DNA of 64,000 nt from Nannocystis pusilla (GTDB lineage: Bacteria; Myxococcota_A; Polyangia; Nannocystales; Nannocystaceae). Under the pieces are notes generated by a model. That model did not search any database, had not been told where the DNA came from, and saw nothing but the letters and a program-made list of their open reading frames with translations. Shown in pieces: positions 8,742-16,682 of this stretch. The stretch is taken from contig NZ_JAIRAU010000008.1 in NCBI RefSeq assembly GCF_020073745.1, positions 1 through 64,000 of the forward strand. Direction: 5' to 3'. Every line of letters starts with the position of its first letter. Position 1 is the stretch's first letter. Made by a program: the position numbers and the translations under genes.

Positions 8742-9590
8742 GTGTCGACAGCAAGCCCATGGATCGTCGCCCTCGACCTCCGCGACCGCAGCCGCGGCGC
8801 CCTCGCGTTCGCCGGCTGGCTCGGCGCAGCCGGCGAATCAGTCGTCGGCGCCTACGTGCTCGAGGCGTGGAGCCGCCCCTACACCCGCGGCGACGTCGAG
8901 GCCGACATCGCCGCCGCCGTCGCGCGCATGGCCCGGGCGCTCGGTTGCCGCCCGCCGGCGCGGCTCGTCACCGAGGAGGCCGAGACCGCCGAGGCCGGGC
9001 TGCAGCGCCTGGCCCTCGGCGCCACCGCCCTGATCGTCGGCCGCGCCGCCAGTCAGCCGCGCCGCGCCCTGTTCCGCCTCGGCCCGGTCGCCCGCAGGAT
9101 GCTGCGCCACCTGCCCGCGCCGGTGGTCGTCGTCCCGCCGACGCTCGTCACCGTCGCCGCCGGACCGATCCTCCTCGCCACCGACCTCGGACCGGCCAGC
9201 GACGCGGCCGTCGCGTTCGCCACCGACCTCGCCGCCCGCGTCGGCCGCCCGCTCGAGCTCGTGCACGTCGGCGAAGATTTCTACGAGGAGGAGAACGACG
9301 AGCTCCGCGACCCCGTGTGGGTGCACGCGCGCGACACCTACCGCGCCGAGGTCGCCGAAACGACCGAGCGCTGGGCCGTCACGCACCGCCTCGATCACCT
9401 GCCGCGGCACATCCGCCACGGCGATCCGGCGCTCGAGCTCGCCGAGCTCGCCGAGGACCGCGACGCCGCGCTCGTGGTCGTCGGCTCGCGCCGGCTCGGG
9501 ATGCCGGCCCGGATCTTCCTCAGCAGCACCGCCTCGGCGCTGGCCGGCCTCGCCGCCTGCCCGGTCGCCGTCGTCCCGCCGCCCGACTGA
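8742..9590 (+). CDS. Tandem universal stress protein
   Basis: A 282-residue protein made of two UspA-like alpha/beta domains, about 1-137 and 140-282. The second half keeps an ATP-binding pattern (ILLATDLGPASDAAVAFATDLA... and ALVVVGSRRLGMPARIFLSSTASALAGLAACPVAVV), close to the G-2x-G-9x-G(S/T) loop. The first half is more divergent (TALIVGRAAS...RRMLRHLPAPVVVVPP). The start is GTG at 8742, directly before the first strand. Its 3' end leads into an array of five 14-bp repeat units at 9602-9671. Confidence 0.85.
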   Translation: MSTASPWIVALDLRDRSRGALAFAGWLGAAGESVVGAYVLEAWSRPYTRGDVEADIAAAVARMARALGCRPPARLVTEEAETAEAGLQRLALGATALIVGRAASQPRRALFRLGPVARRMLRHLPAPVVVVPPTLVTVAAGPILLATDLGPASDAAVAFATDLAARVGRPLELVHVGEDFYEEENDELRDPVWVHARDTYRAEVAETTERWAVTHRLDHLPRHIRHGDPALELAELAEDRDAALVVVGSRRLGMPARIFLSSTASALAGLAACPVAVVPPPD

Positions 9591-9601
9591 CGTGTATCGC
9601 C

Positions 9602-9671
9602 CTGCATGTCCCTTCGGAACTGTCCGATAGGACATAGCCTTCAACACATGCTCTTCAGGGCATGTCCTTCG
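9602..9671. repeat. 14-bp repeat array, 5 units
   Basis: Five consecutive 14-bp units in exact register: CTGCATGTCCCTTC, GGAACTGTCCGATA, GGACATAGCCTTCA, ACACATGCTCTTCA, GGGCATGTCCTTCG. Adjacent units pair as TGTCC-GATA-GGACA (9621-9634) and as an 8-bp stem around TTCA (9646-9665, one G-T type mismatch). It lies between the convergent USP and flavin monooxygenase genes and ends three bases before the monooxygenase stop codon. It may act as a bidirectional terminator (inference). Confidence 0.8.
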
Positions 9672-9673
9672 CA

Positions 9674-11266
9674 TCAGCCGCGCATCAGCCGCGCCGGATC
9701 GCGCAGGGCCGTCGCCAGCGCCCGGCCGAGACTCGCGGCCGCGTGCGCCGGTCCGGCGGCGAACACGTGGCGGTCGGGGCGGACGATCGCCACGGCCGCG
9801 CGGTGGCGGCGAAACCACACCGCCAGCTTGTCGCCGGCGTCGACGACCTCGCTCAGCCCTCGCTCGGCCGCGCCGGCGCCCGCGCGCACGCGGACGAAGC
9901 GCGGCGCCAACCTGGCCAAAAGGCCATCCGGGTCGACCGTTCGCGGGTCGACCTCGAAGCCGACCACCGCGAAGCCCGGGCCGAGGAGCTCGTCGGACAG
10001 CCCGGCCGCCCCGCGGACCTGCGGGAAGTAGGTCCCCTGGGCCCCGCCGCGCGGCCGCCGGCCGCCGGCGATGAAGCCGCGGGTGTGCAGCGGCGGCGGC
10101 TTGAACTCGAAGTCGCGGATGAACCGGCGGACCCGCGCGATCCGCTGGATCGCCCACAGCGCCAGGTCGCGCAGCGCCGCCAGCCGGGGTGCGTCGGTGA
10201 GGAACACCAGGCCCATGCGCGCGCTGACGTCGATCATCGCCTGCGTGTGCACCCGCCGCTCGACCTCGTACGTCGCCAGCAGCGCCGGGTCGGCCGTACC
10301 CGCCAGCACCGCCGTCAACTTCCACGTCAGGTTGGCCGCGTCGCGCAGCCCCGAGACCAGGCCCTGACCCATGAACGGCGGCATCTGATGGGCCGCGTCG
10401 CCGAGCAGGAACACCCGGCCGACCTGCCAGCGCTCGGCCACGTGTTTGCCGAAGCGATAGGTCGCCGCGCGGGTGATGCGATAGCGGTCGGGGTCGACGA
10501 ACGGCGCCACGAACGCGCGCACCGACTCCGGCCGTTCGAGCGCCGCCGGCGTCTCGCCGCGGAGGATCCTGCGCTCGATGCGGACCTCGTTGGCCGGGCA
10601 CAGGCTGACGAAGGTCGGCCGCCGCGGGTCGCACACGAATCGGGTGTTGGGCACGCGCAGCGCCCCCGGCTCGGCGAAGCCCGAGATCGCCAGCCACGAT
10701 TCGTCGCAGCGCGAACCGTGCAGCGCGACTCCCAACATTTGGCGCAACGCGCTGCGGGCCCCGTCGCAGCCGAGCACGTAGCGAGTCGTCAGCGCCTTGC
10801 GAGCCCCGTCCTCGCGCAGCGCGAGCGTGACCGCCTCGGCGCCGACCTCCAGGCCCGTCACCTCGCAGCCGAGCCGCAGCGACACCGCCGGGAAGCGGCC
10901 GATCCCCGCGCGCAACGTCGCCTCCAGCGTCGGCTGGTGAAAGAAGTGCAGCGGGCTGTAGGCCGAGCCCAAGTCGAGGCGGGCCAGCCGGAACTCGGCG
11001 AAATGGCGGCCGGCCACCCCCGTGTAGTCGACCCGGTCGGGCGAGACCATGTCCGCCAGCAGGCGGTCGACCAGGCCGATCTGCTGGTAGATCCGCAGCG
11101 CCTCGTCGTCGCAGCTGAACGCGCGCGACTGGCCGTGCGCGCTCGTCTCGCGCTCGAGCACCACGCAGCGCACCCCCGCCATTCCCAAAAAATTGGCCGC
11201 CACCGCCCCCACCGGCCCGCAGCCGACGATGGCGACGTCACAGTCGAGTGCCGGGGCTTCGGACAT
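9674..11266 (-). CDS. Class A FAD-dependent aromatic monooxygenase (MhpA/PHBH type)
   Basis: A 530-residue flavoprotein hydroxylase. The FAD-binding GxGxxG is at the N-terminus (VAIVGCGPVGAVAANFLG), the DG motif in VLGCDGARSALRQ, and the GD motif in VFLLGDAAHQMPPFMGQGLVSGLRDAANLTWKL, the set typical of single-component NAD(P)H aromatic hydroxylases such as 3-(3-hydroxyphenyl)propionate hydroxylase. The C-terminal thioredoxin-like tail is present. I chose the ATG at 11266 (MSEAPALDCDVAIVG) because it begins just before the first beta strand; another ATG exists at 11299. Substrate unknown: no ring-cleavage genes are adjacent. Confidence 0.82.
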   Translation of the reverse strand: MSEAPALDCDVAIVGCGPVGAVAANFLGMAGVRCVVLERETSAHGQSRAFSCDDEALRIYQQIGLVDRLLADMVSPDRVDYTGVAGRHFAEFRLARLDLGSAYSPLHFFHQPTLEATLRAGIGRFPAVSLRLGCEVTGLEVGAEAVTLALREDGARKALTTRYVLGCDGARSALRQMLGVALHGSRCDESWLAISGFAEPGALRVPNTRFVCDPRRPTFVSLCPANEVRIERRILRGETPAALERPESVRAFVAPFVDPDRYRITRAATYRFGKHVAERWQVGRVFLLGDAAHQMPPFMGQGLVSGLRDAANLTWKLTAVLAGTADPALLATYEVERRVHTQAMIDVSARMGLVFLTDAPRLAALRDLALWAIQRIARVRRFIRDFEFKPPPLHTRGFIAGGRRPRGGAQGTYFPQVRGAAGLSDELLGPGFAVVGFEVDPRTVDPDGLLARLAPRFVRVRAGAGAAERGLSEVVDAGDKLAVWFRRHRAAVAIVRPDRHVFAAGPAHAAASLGRALATALRDPARLMRG

Positions 11267-11299
11267 GGCGGGCGCGGCCGGAGAAAGGCGCCGCATCAT

Positions 11300-11739
11300 G
11301 GCCGAGAATCATGCACGCGTCGAGACCCCGTGACCTCCGCCGGACGCCGGCCGCGACCTCGACTCACGTGATTTGCGCTGCCACGAATCGAAACGCATTC
11401 TACCGCCACGGCGACGCGGTGAATGCCCATTGAAGGTCCGCCCCCAACGCGCGCTTCCGCCCCGGTGACACTTCCCGGGGTGTTGCGCCTCGCTCGTCAA
11501 CAGCGGCTCGGCGAGACGGTCCAGGCCCGCGGCACCGGCTCCGGCGATCTCGAGCTGCTCGCCGGCGAAGTCGTCGGCCGACCGCGCCGCCCACTGCCGG
11601 CTCCGGCGCCGTCGTGTTCCACCGAGCCTCAACATGTCCTCAGAGACATGTGATGCTCGAACACCTCTCGCATTCGCCGCGCCCGCCCGAACCATCGAGC
11701 TCTGCATTCGCGTGGACGTGCGCCCCGTCGCTCGCCGCC
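11300..11739. other. Intergenic stretch without a convincing gene
   Basis: No frame here shows a recognisable protein. The only structure I see is a two-unit 14-bp repeat at 11630-11657. Confidence 0.5.
11630..11657. repeat. 14-bp repeat, 2 units
   Basis: Units CAACATGTCCTCAG and AGACATGTGATGCT give a 7-bp stem ACATGTC / GACATGT with a 6-base loop at 11632-11651. It lies in non-coding DNA about 90 bases upstream of a promoter-like sequence. Confidence 0.7.
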
Positions 11740-11768
11740 TTGACAGGCCCGGGACCTGCGAGTAATGT
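11740..11768 (+). promoter_or_regulatory. Sigma-70-type promoter
   Basis: TTGACA at 11740-11745, a 17-base spacer, then TAATGT at 11763-11768. The -35 is a perfect consensus and the spacing ideal, which stands out in this GC-rich background. The next plausible coding start is at 12173, about 400 bases downstream, so the transcript would have a long leader or include a non-coding RNA. Confidence 0.5.
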
Positions 11769-12172
11769 GGAGTCGGCCTCAGCGATGGGGTCGATTATGG
11801 ACGTCTGAACCCCGAGTCTTCGAGCACACCGACGCGGCGCCCTCACCGGTTCGCCAGCCGCGCTCTGTGTCGATTTTCTCCCGCTTCGCGGCCATGTGCG
11901 CCGCGGACGCGGTGCGGGTCGCGCATGCGAACACGCATCGGCACAGCGTCGCCGGCGGTCGGTCGCCGGACTCCTCGCGCAGACGCGAAAGCGTCCCCGC
12001 GAGGCCGCAGGGCCGTGATCTCCCGTCGAGGGTGATTCACGCCTGTGGACAATCGTCGTCCGGCGCGCAGGACGTGTGCCGGACCGCGTCGTCGCCTGTT
12101 CATCCTCCCGCGCCCCGGCGCGCGGGATCCCCACGCCTGTTCATTCGGACAGGCTCGAAGGATCGCGACCTC

Positions 12173-12421
12173 ATGCCCAAAACGATTCCCGCTCCCAGGA
12201 CCGCCCCCGAGCTCACCGTCCCCGACCCGCGCACCGACCCCAAACCCGAGCGCGTCCACACCGGCCCGCTCTCATGGGCCCTCGGCGGCGCCGCACCGGC
12301 CCGTCAGAAGCCCGGCCACGGCCCCGACGAGCGCCGCCGCGAGCCGGCGCCGAACCGCCAGCACGGCGGCGGCGCCGACGTCCGCCGGCGCCACAACCCG
12401 TCGTCGCGCTTCCGCGGCTGA
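12173..12421 (+). CDS. Small basic, Pro-rich protein of unknown function
   Basis: An 82-codon frame starting MPKTIPAPRTAPELTVPDPR, rich in Pro, Arg and charged residues, with no membrane segment and no recognised domain; it looks largely disordered. Support for being real: AAGG about twelve bases before the ATG, a promoter-like sequence upstream at 11740, and a strong GC hairpin 21 bases after the stop. Against it: composition alone could keep this frame open. I do not recognise it. Confidence 0.45.
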   Translation: MPKTIPAPRTAPELTVPDPRTDPKPERVHTGPLSWALGGAAPARQKPGHGPDERRREPAPNRQHGGGADVRRRHNPSSRFRG

Positions 12422-12441
12422 GCGCTCCCGTCAGGCCATTC

Positions 12442-12469
12442 GCCCCGCCGCCCTCCGCGGCGGCGGGGC
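12442..12469 (+). terminator. GC-rich hairpin after the small ORF
   Basis: A 10-bp perfect stem, GCCCCGCCGC at 12442-12451 and GCGGCGGGGC at 12460-12469, with an 8-base loop. No T-run follows, so termination here is only probable. Confidence 0.5.
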
Positions 12470-12488
12470 CCTCGTGCCCACAATCATG

Positions 12489-12561
12489 ACAGATGTCCCT
12501 CCGGACATCTCTCGTGACGCTCTCCTATTTTAATAAAATGTCCCGAAGGACATTCACGCCC
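12489..12561. repeat. 14-bp repeat array with terminator-like hairpin for the STAND gene
   Basis: Units at 12489-12502, 12503-12516 and 12517-12530 are in exact 14-bp phase; a 17-base step follows, then AATGTCC-CGAA-GGACATT at 12537-12554. The first two units give a perfect 8-bp stem, AGATGTCC-CTCC-GGACATCT (12491-12510). Read on the minus strand, the second hairpin has a TTCG loop, begins inside the STAND stop codon (12554-12556) and is followed by TTATTAAAAT, the shape of an intrinsic terminator. Confidence 0.8.
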
Positions 12562-15118
12562 GCGCCAGCGCCGCCCGCGTCGCCGCCAGCTGCGGGTGGC
12601 GCAGCCATGCCCGCAGCCGCTCCGCCTCCGCCAACAGCTCGCGCGCCGGCGTCCCCGTCGTCAGCGCAGCCATTCCGGCGAGGTGCAGCGCGTCCGCCAG
12701 GTTCCACGCCGCCGTCGCTTGCGCCCGCGCCGCCGCCAACGCGAGCGCCGCGGCCTCGGCCACCCCGGCCCCGACCTCGAGCGACCGCGCCAGCGCCAAA
12801 TTTTTAAAGACTCCGGCGAACAGGCCGAACCCGCACGTCTCGGCCAGCGCCAGCCCGCCGCGGATCGCCCGCTCCGCGTCGGCGAAGCGCCGCTCCGCCA
12901 GGCAGATCTGCGCCTCCAGCTCGTGGCAGCGCAGCACCACCTCGATCTCGCCGGTCGCCGTCGTCCACTCGCGTGCGTGCATCAGATGAAGGGTCGCGCG
13001 GTCGGGGTCCGGCTCGTCGCCGGCGAGCGCCACCTGTCCTAGGATCGTCTCCGCGTGCGCGCGATGGCCCGCCCAGCCGAGCTCGTGCAATCCGGCCAGG
13101 TTGCCCTCGACCTCCGCCTGCGCCGCAGTCACTCGACCGAGCGCCAGCGCGTGTTCGGCGGTCCAGAACGAGCGCCGCGCGAACGGTCGATCGCCCAGCC
13201 CGCGCGCCTGCTCGAAGCACGCCTCGGCCGCGTCGACCCGGCCGAGGTCGTGCAGCACGCGGGCCTGCAGCGCCAGCGCCCGCGCCGCGTCCCCCGGCGA
13301 CTGCGCGCGGATCGCCACCTCCGCCGCCATCTCGGCCAGCTGCAGCGCCTCGGTGAGCGAGCCCGCCAGGCGCTCCGTGTACGCCAGCGCGCGCAGGCTC
13401 GTCGTCAGCCCCTCGAGGCTGCCCTCCTCGCGCACCAGCGTCCCGTGGATCCGGAAGCACCGGCTCGCCTGCGCCAGATCTCCGAGCGCGCCCGCGTACA
13501 GCCCCCAGTCGTACACCAGCCGCGCGCGCCGACCCCCCCCGAGCGCCGGCAGCATGCGCCCGGGATCGCCGTCGGCCGCGAATTCGCGGACGATCCGGGC
13601 CCCCCGGCTCATCGCCCCGAGCTGCAGCCCCAGGTGCGAGAACCCGCCGAGGCCGCGGAAGTAGATCGACGCCGCCTCGCTCACTCGCCCCGCGCGCAGC
13701 GTGTGCATCAGCAGCGCCTCGTACGTGTCGAGTCGATCGTGCGCCTGCGGCCCCGGGGCGTGGACCGTGAGGCTCGCGAGCAGGTGTTCGCGCTCGACCT
13801 CGTGGATCGCCTCCGGCGGCGCGCCGAGCAGCGAGCGGAAGTACTCGGCCACGAACGGGTGCGCCGTCCAGCGCTGCGGCGCCGCGCGGGCCACCAGCCC
13901 GAGCCGCTCGAGCCGCGCCAGGATCGGCACGATCTTCGCCGCCTCGAGCCCCGCCAGCGCCCCCGCCGCAGCGCCCCCCGCCGCCGCGATCCGGGCCAGC
14001 AGCGGCGCGTCGGCGCCCGCGGGGAACAGCGCCAGGCGAGCCACCACGTCGCGCTCCTCCGGCGCCAGCGCGCGCGCGTACGCGGCCAGCACCGTCAGCA
14101 GCCGCCGCGCCTGCACATCGTCGCGCGCGGCCGGCTCGAGCGCGATCGCCTGCGCTCGCTCGCCGTCGCCGTCGAGGAACGTCCCCGCGTACGACCCGAG
14201 CATCGCCAGCGACAGCGCGTGTCCGCCGACGCGATCGACCAGCGGCTGCAGCGTCGCCCCCGCGACCAGCCCCCAGCGCTCGAGCAGCGTCGAGCCCTCC
14301 GCCGGCGACAGCCCGCCGAGCCGCACCGTCGTCAGCTCCTGCCCGTCCCACGCCTGCAGGTCCGTCGGTTCGAAGCGCGACGTCAGCAGCACGCGCGTCG
14401 CCCCGAGCCCGCGCACCGCCGCCATCAACAGCCGGCGCAGCGCCCCGTCGGCCAGCCGCCCGTACGTCGTCTCGCCCGACCCGCTGCCCTGCACCGCCTC
14501 GAGCCCGTCGAGCACCAGCAGGTGCGGCGCGCCCGCGGCCAGCGCCTGCTGCAGCACCTGCGGTCGGTCGCCGGCGGCCACCTCGACCTCCCCCGCGAAG
14601 TACCTTGTCGCGCGGGCGAAGAACGCCTCGACCCGCGTGTCGTCATAGAAACTCCACACGAAGATCCCGCCCGCGTGCGGCCCCTCGCCGAGCTCCGCCA
14701 GGTAGCGCTCCACCAGCGACGTCTTGCCCGCCCCGCCGATCGCCACCACCGCGATCACCCGCCGCGACCGCTCGCGCAGCAGCGCCAGCACATCCTCGCG
14801 GCCGACGAAGTGACGCGCGCGCGGCAGCGTGTGCGCGTGGCACGGACGCCACCCCTCGCGCGCCGGCGCCGGCGCCGGCGCCTCGATCGCCACCACCAGC
14901 TCGTCCTCCGCGATCCCCAGCTCGCGGCCCAGCTGCGTCAGCAGCCGACGGCGGCTCGCGTTGCGGACCACGAAGCCCTCGGCCGCCTCGTTGACCGCCC
15001 CCGACTCGTAGCGGCGGTACGTGCGGACATCGACCCCGACCGCCGCCGCGGCTGCCTCTTGGGTCAGGTTAAGCTCGGTGCGGATCCGCGCGAGCAACTC
15101 GTGATTGAAGCGGAGCAC
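12554..15118 (-). CDS. XRE-HTH / NB-ARC-type STAND ATPase with TPR repeats
   Basis: An 854-residue regulator. Residues 1-75 form a Cro/C1-type helix-turn-helix (NLTQEAAAAAVGVDVRTYRRYES). An NB-ARC/NACHT-like NTPase follows, with Walker A in AIGGAGKTSLVERYL (about 128-142), Walker B in HLLVLDGLEAV, and a sensor-like LLTSRFE. A winged-helix/helical module and a long C-terminal run of TPR-like helices (about 470-854) complete it. STAND proteins are switches that oligomerise after sensing a ligand; here the output is probably DNA binding. The start is GTG at 15118. There is no effector gene beside it, so a transcriptional role is more likely than phage defence. Confidence 0.85.
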   Translation of the reverse strand: MLRFNHELLARIRTELNLTQEAAAAAVGVDVRTYRRYESGAVNEAAEGFVVRNASRRRLLTQLGRELGIAEDELVVAIEAPAPAPAREGWRPCHAHTLPRARHFVGREDVLALLRERSRRVIAVVAIGGAGKTSLVERYLAELGEGPHAGGIFVWSFYDDTRVEAFFARATRYFAGEVEVAAGDRPQVLQQALAAGAPHLLVLDGLEAVQGSGSGETTYGRLADGALRRLLMAAVRGLGATRVLLTSRFEPTDLQAWDGQELTTVRLGGLSPAEGSTLLERWGLVAGATLQPLVDRVGGHALSLAMLGSYAGTFLDGDGERAQAIALEPAARDDVQARRLLTVLAAYARALAPEERDVVARLALFPAGADAPLLARIAAAGGAAAGALAGLEAAKIVPILARLERLGLVARAAPQRWTAHPFVAEYFRSLLGAPPEAIHEVEREHLLASLTVHAPGPQAHDRLDTYEALLMHTLRAGRVSEAASIYFRGLGGFSHLGLQLGAMSRGARIVREFAADGDPGRMLPALGGGRRARLVYDWGLYAGALGDLAQASRCFRIHGTLVREEGSLEGLTTSLRALAYTERLAGSLTEALQLAEMAAEVAIRAQSPGDAARALALQARVLHDLGRVDAAEACFEQARGLGDRPFARRSFWTAEHALALGRVTAAQAEVEGNLAGLHELGWAGHRAHAETILGQVALAGDEPDPDRATLHLMHAREWTTATGEIEVVLRCHELEAQICLAERRFADAERAIRGGLALAETCGFGLFAGVFKNLALARSLEVGAGVAEAAALALAAARAQATAAWNLADALHLAGMAALTTGTPARELLAEAERLRAWLRHPQLAATRAALARA

Positions 15119-15178
15119 GGGTGCTGGGCCATGCTAACCGGTCTCGCCCGCTCCTGTCCCTGTCCACGCGAGCCCGTC

Positions 15179-15206
15179 AGGACATGTCCTCCAGGACACA
15201 TCCTCG
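15179..15206. repeat. 14-bp repeat, 2 units, in a promoter region
   Basis: AGGACATGTCCTCC and AGGACACATCCTCG in exact phase. The first holds the complete 10-bp palindromic core GGACATGTCC. It sits between the divergent STAND and J-domain genes, so this copy lies upstream of genes rather than at a 3' end. Confidence 0.7.
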
Positions 15207-15255
15207 CTCCACCCCGATCGGTTGCCGCGGCCCCCCGATCGGGTAGCATCCGCGC

Positions 15256-15771
15256 GTGTCCGAGCTGTTCGCCGCCGTCGTCTCGATCGCCTCGACGCGA
15301 CGCCGCCGCTTCCTGTGGGCCGCCTGGTGGACCGCCCCGCCGGCGCGCGAGCCGTTCCGCAAGCCCGACGCCTCGGAGGGCGGCGCCCGCACGCGCGACG
15401 AGGCCCTGCGCCGCGCCGAGAAGGCCGCCGGTCGCGCGCTGGTCCAGATCGAGCCGATCTGGGCGCGCGCGTGGGCCCGCGTGCTGATGGGCGAGGCCCC
15501 GTTCCCGCAGGCCGCGAAGGACGCGACCGGCGTCGCGCCGCCCGCGAGCCGCGAGCCGCAGGGCGCCTCGATCTGGCAGGTCCTCGGGCTCTCGTCGCAG
15601 GCCACGGTCGCGGAGATCCGCGCCGCCTTCCGCCAGCGCGCGCTGCTCACCCACCCCGACCGCGGCGGCGACGCCGAGGCCTTCCGCGCGCTCCGCGAGG
15701 CCCACGACCAGGCGCTCGCCCGCCGGAGCCGCGCCGCCAGGCGACCCCGCCGCAAGCGCCCCGAGTCATGA
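15256..15771 (+). CDS. J-domain (DnaJ-like) protein
   Basis: A 171-residue protein. The C-terminal 65 residues are a J domain (IWQVLGLSSQATVAEIRAAFRQRALLTHPDRGG), including the HPD tripeptide that stimulates Hsp70 ATPase. The N-terminal 100 residues are basic, Trp-rich and not recognised; they may bring a client. The start is GTG at 15256. No G/F-rich or zinc-finger region is present, so this is a type III J protein rather than canonical DnaJ. Confidence 0.8.
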   Translation: MSELFAAVVSIASTRRRRFLWAAWWTAPPAREPFRKPDASEGGARTRDEALRRAEKAAGRALVQIEPIWARAWARVLMGEAPFPQAAKDATGVAPPASREPQGASIWQVLGLSSQATVAEIRAAFRQRALLTHPDRGGDAEAFRALREAHDQALARRSRAARRPRRKRPES

Positions 15772-15930
15772 CGCCTGACAGACCGGCGCATGACGGCACA
15801 GCGCCGCCGCGCGACCGCGACCGGCGGTGAGCGGCCGACGAGCACTGGTTTGCCCCGTGTTCTCCGGTCTTGCCCGGTTCTGCCCGGTCGTGTCCTCGTC
15901 CGCCGGGCCTGCGGGCGCCACTGTCCTGGC

Positions 15931-16506
15931 ATGAACACGTTGACCAAGACCGCGATCCGCGGCGACGACATCTTCACCGTCCACGACTTCTGCACCGCCG
16001 ACGAGTGCGCCGAGCTGCTCCGCCTCGCCCACGGCATCGGCTTCACGGCCGCCCCGATCACGACAGCCCGCGGCTTCGTGATGGCCCCCGAGGTCCGCAA
16101 CAACACCCGGGTGATCCTCGACGACGAGGAGCGCGCGGCCCGGCTGTGGCAGCGTCTGGCCCCGTTCGTGCCCGAGCGGCAGGGCCGCTGGCGCGCCGTC
16201 GGCCTCAACGAGCGGTTCCGCTTCTACCGCTACGAGCCCGGCCAGTACTTCCGCTGGCACCACGATGGCTCGTACTTCCGAGATACCCGGGAGCACAGCC
16301 TGCTCACCTTCATGATCTACCTCGACGCCGAGTTCACCGGCGGCAGCACCGACTTCGACCCCGACGGCGAGGTCCTGCGCGTCACCCCGGCGCGCGGCAC
16401 GGCGCTCCTGTTCGAGCACCCGATCCGCCACCAGGGCGCCCCCGTCCTGCGCGGCGTCAAGCACGTCCTGCGCAGCGACGTCATGTACCGCCGCGAGCAC
16501 GCATGA
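15931..16506 (+). CDS. 2-oxoglutarate/Fe(II) dioxygenase (prolyl 4-hydroxylase type)
   Basis: A 191-residue double-stranded beta-helix dioxygenase. The iron ligands are visible in FRWHHDGSYF (HxD) and the distal His in FEHPIRHQGAPVLRGVKHVLRSDVMY, where the Lys/Arg after it would bind the 2-oxoglutarate C5 carboxylate. Sequence FRFYRYEPGQYFRWHHDG is typical of the P4Hc family; the substrate may be a protein or a free amino acid. The ATG at 15931 begins right before the fold. Its stop codon TGA (16504-16506) lies inside the first unit of a 14-bp repeat array. Confidence 0.87.
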   Translation: MNTLTKTAIRGDDIFTVHDFCTADECAELLRLAHGIGFTAAPITTARGFVMAPEVRNNTRVILDDEERAARLWQRLAPFVPERQGRWRAVGLNERFRFYRYEPGQYFRWHHDGSYFRDTREHSLLTFMIYLDAEFTGGSTDFDPDGEVLRVTPARGTALLFEHPIRHQGAPVLRGVKHVLRSDVMYRREHA

Positions 16507-16568
16507 CCTATCGAGCATGCCTCATGGCACATGCCCTATCAGACATGCCCTATCCAACATATCCTGAA
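16499..16568. repeat. 14-bp repeat array, 5 units
   Basis: ACGCATGACCTATC, GAGCATGCCTCATG, GCACATGCCCTATC, AGACATGCCCTATC, CAACATATCCTGAA, in perfect 14-bp register. The last two codons and the stop of the dioxygenase gene are inside the first unit. The four-base spacer is mostly TATC here. Neighbouring genes converge on the region. Confidence 0.82.
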
Positions 16569-16682
16569 ATTCACCCCGGCCGCCGGCGTCGAACAGTCGC
16601 TCGAGGTCTACGCTGAATTTTTTAACCGACGTGAGGGGCCGCCGCCTCGTCGTGGCGGATCGAGTACGGCGTCGGCCGCTGT

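Noticed and set aside
9658..9690. Tandem GCATCAGCC as a recombination or attachment site
   Set aside because: Only two 9-bp copies at the monooxygenase gene's end, with no integrase nearby; more likely small-scale slippage.
12554..15118. STAND gene as an antiphage Avs-type system
   Set aside because: No nuclease or other effector domain, and the N-terminus is a DNA-binding HTH; regulatory role is simpler.
15179..15206. parS-like partition site
   Set aside because: The core GGACATGTCC is unlike the parS consensus TGTTTCACGTGAAACA, and no parAB genes are present.
16499..16568. 14-bp arrays as CRISPR or as integron sites
   Set aside because: Units are contiguous, too short and degenerate, and no integrase or Cas gene is present.
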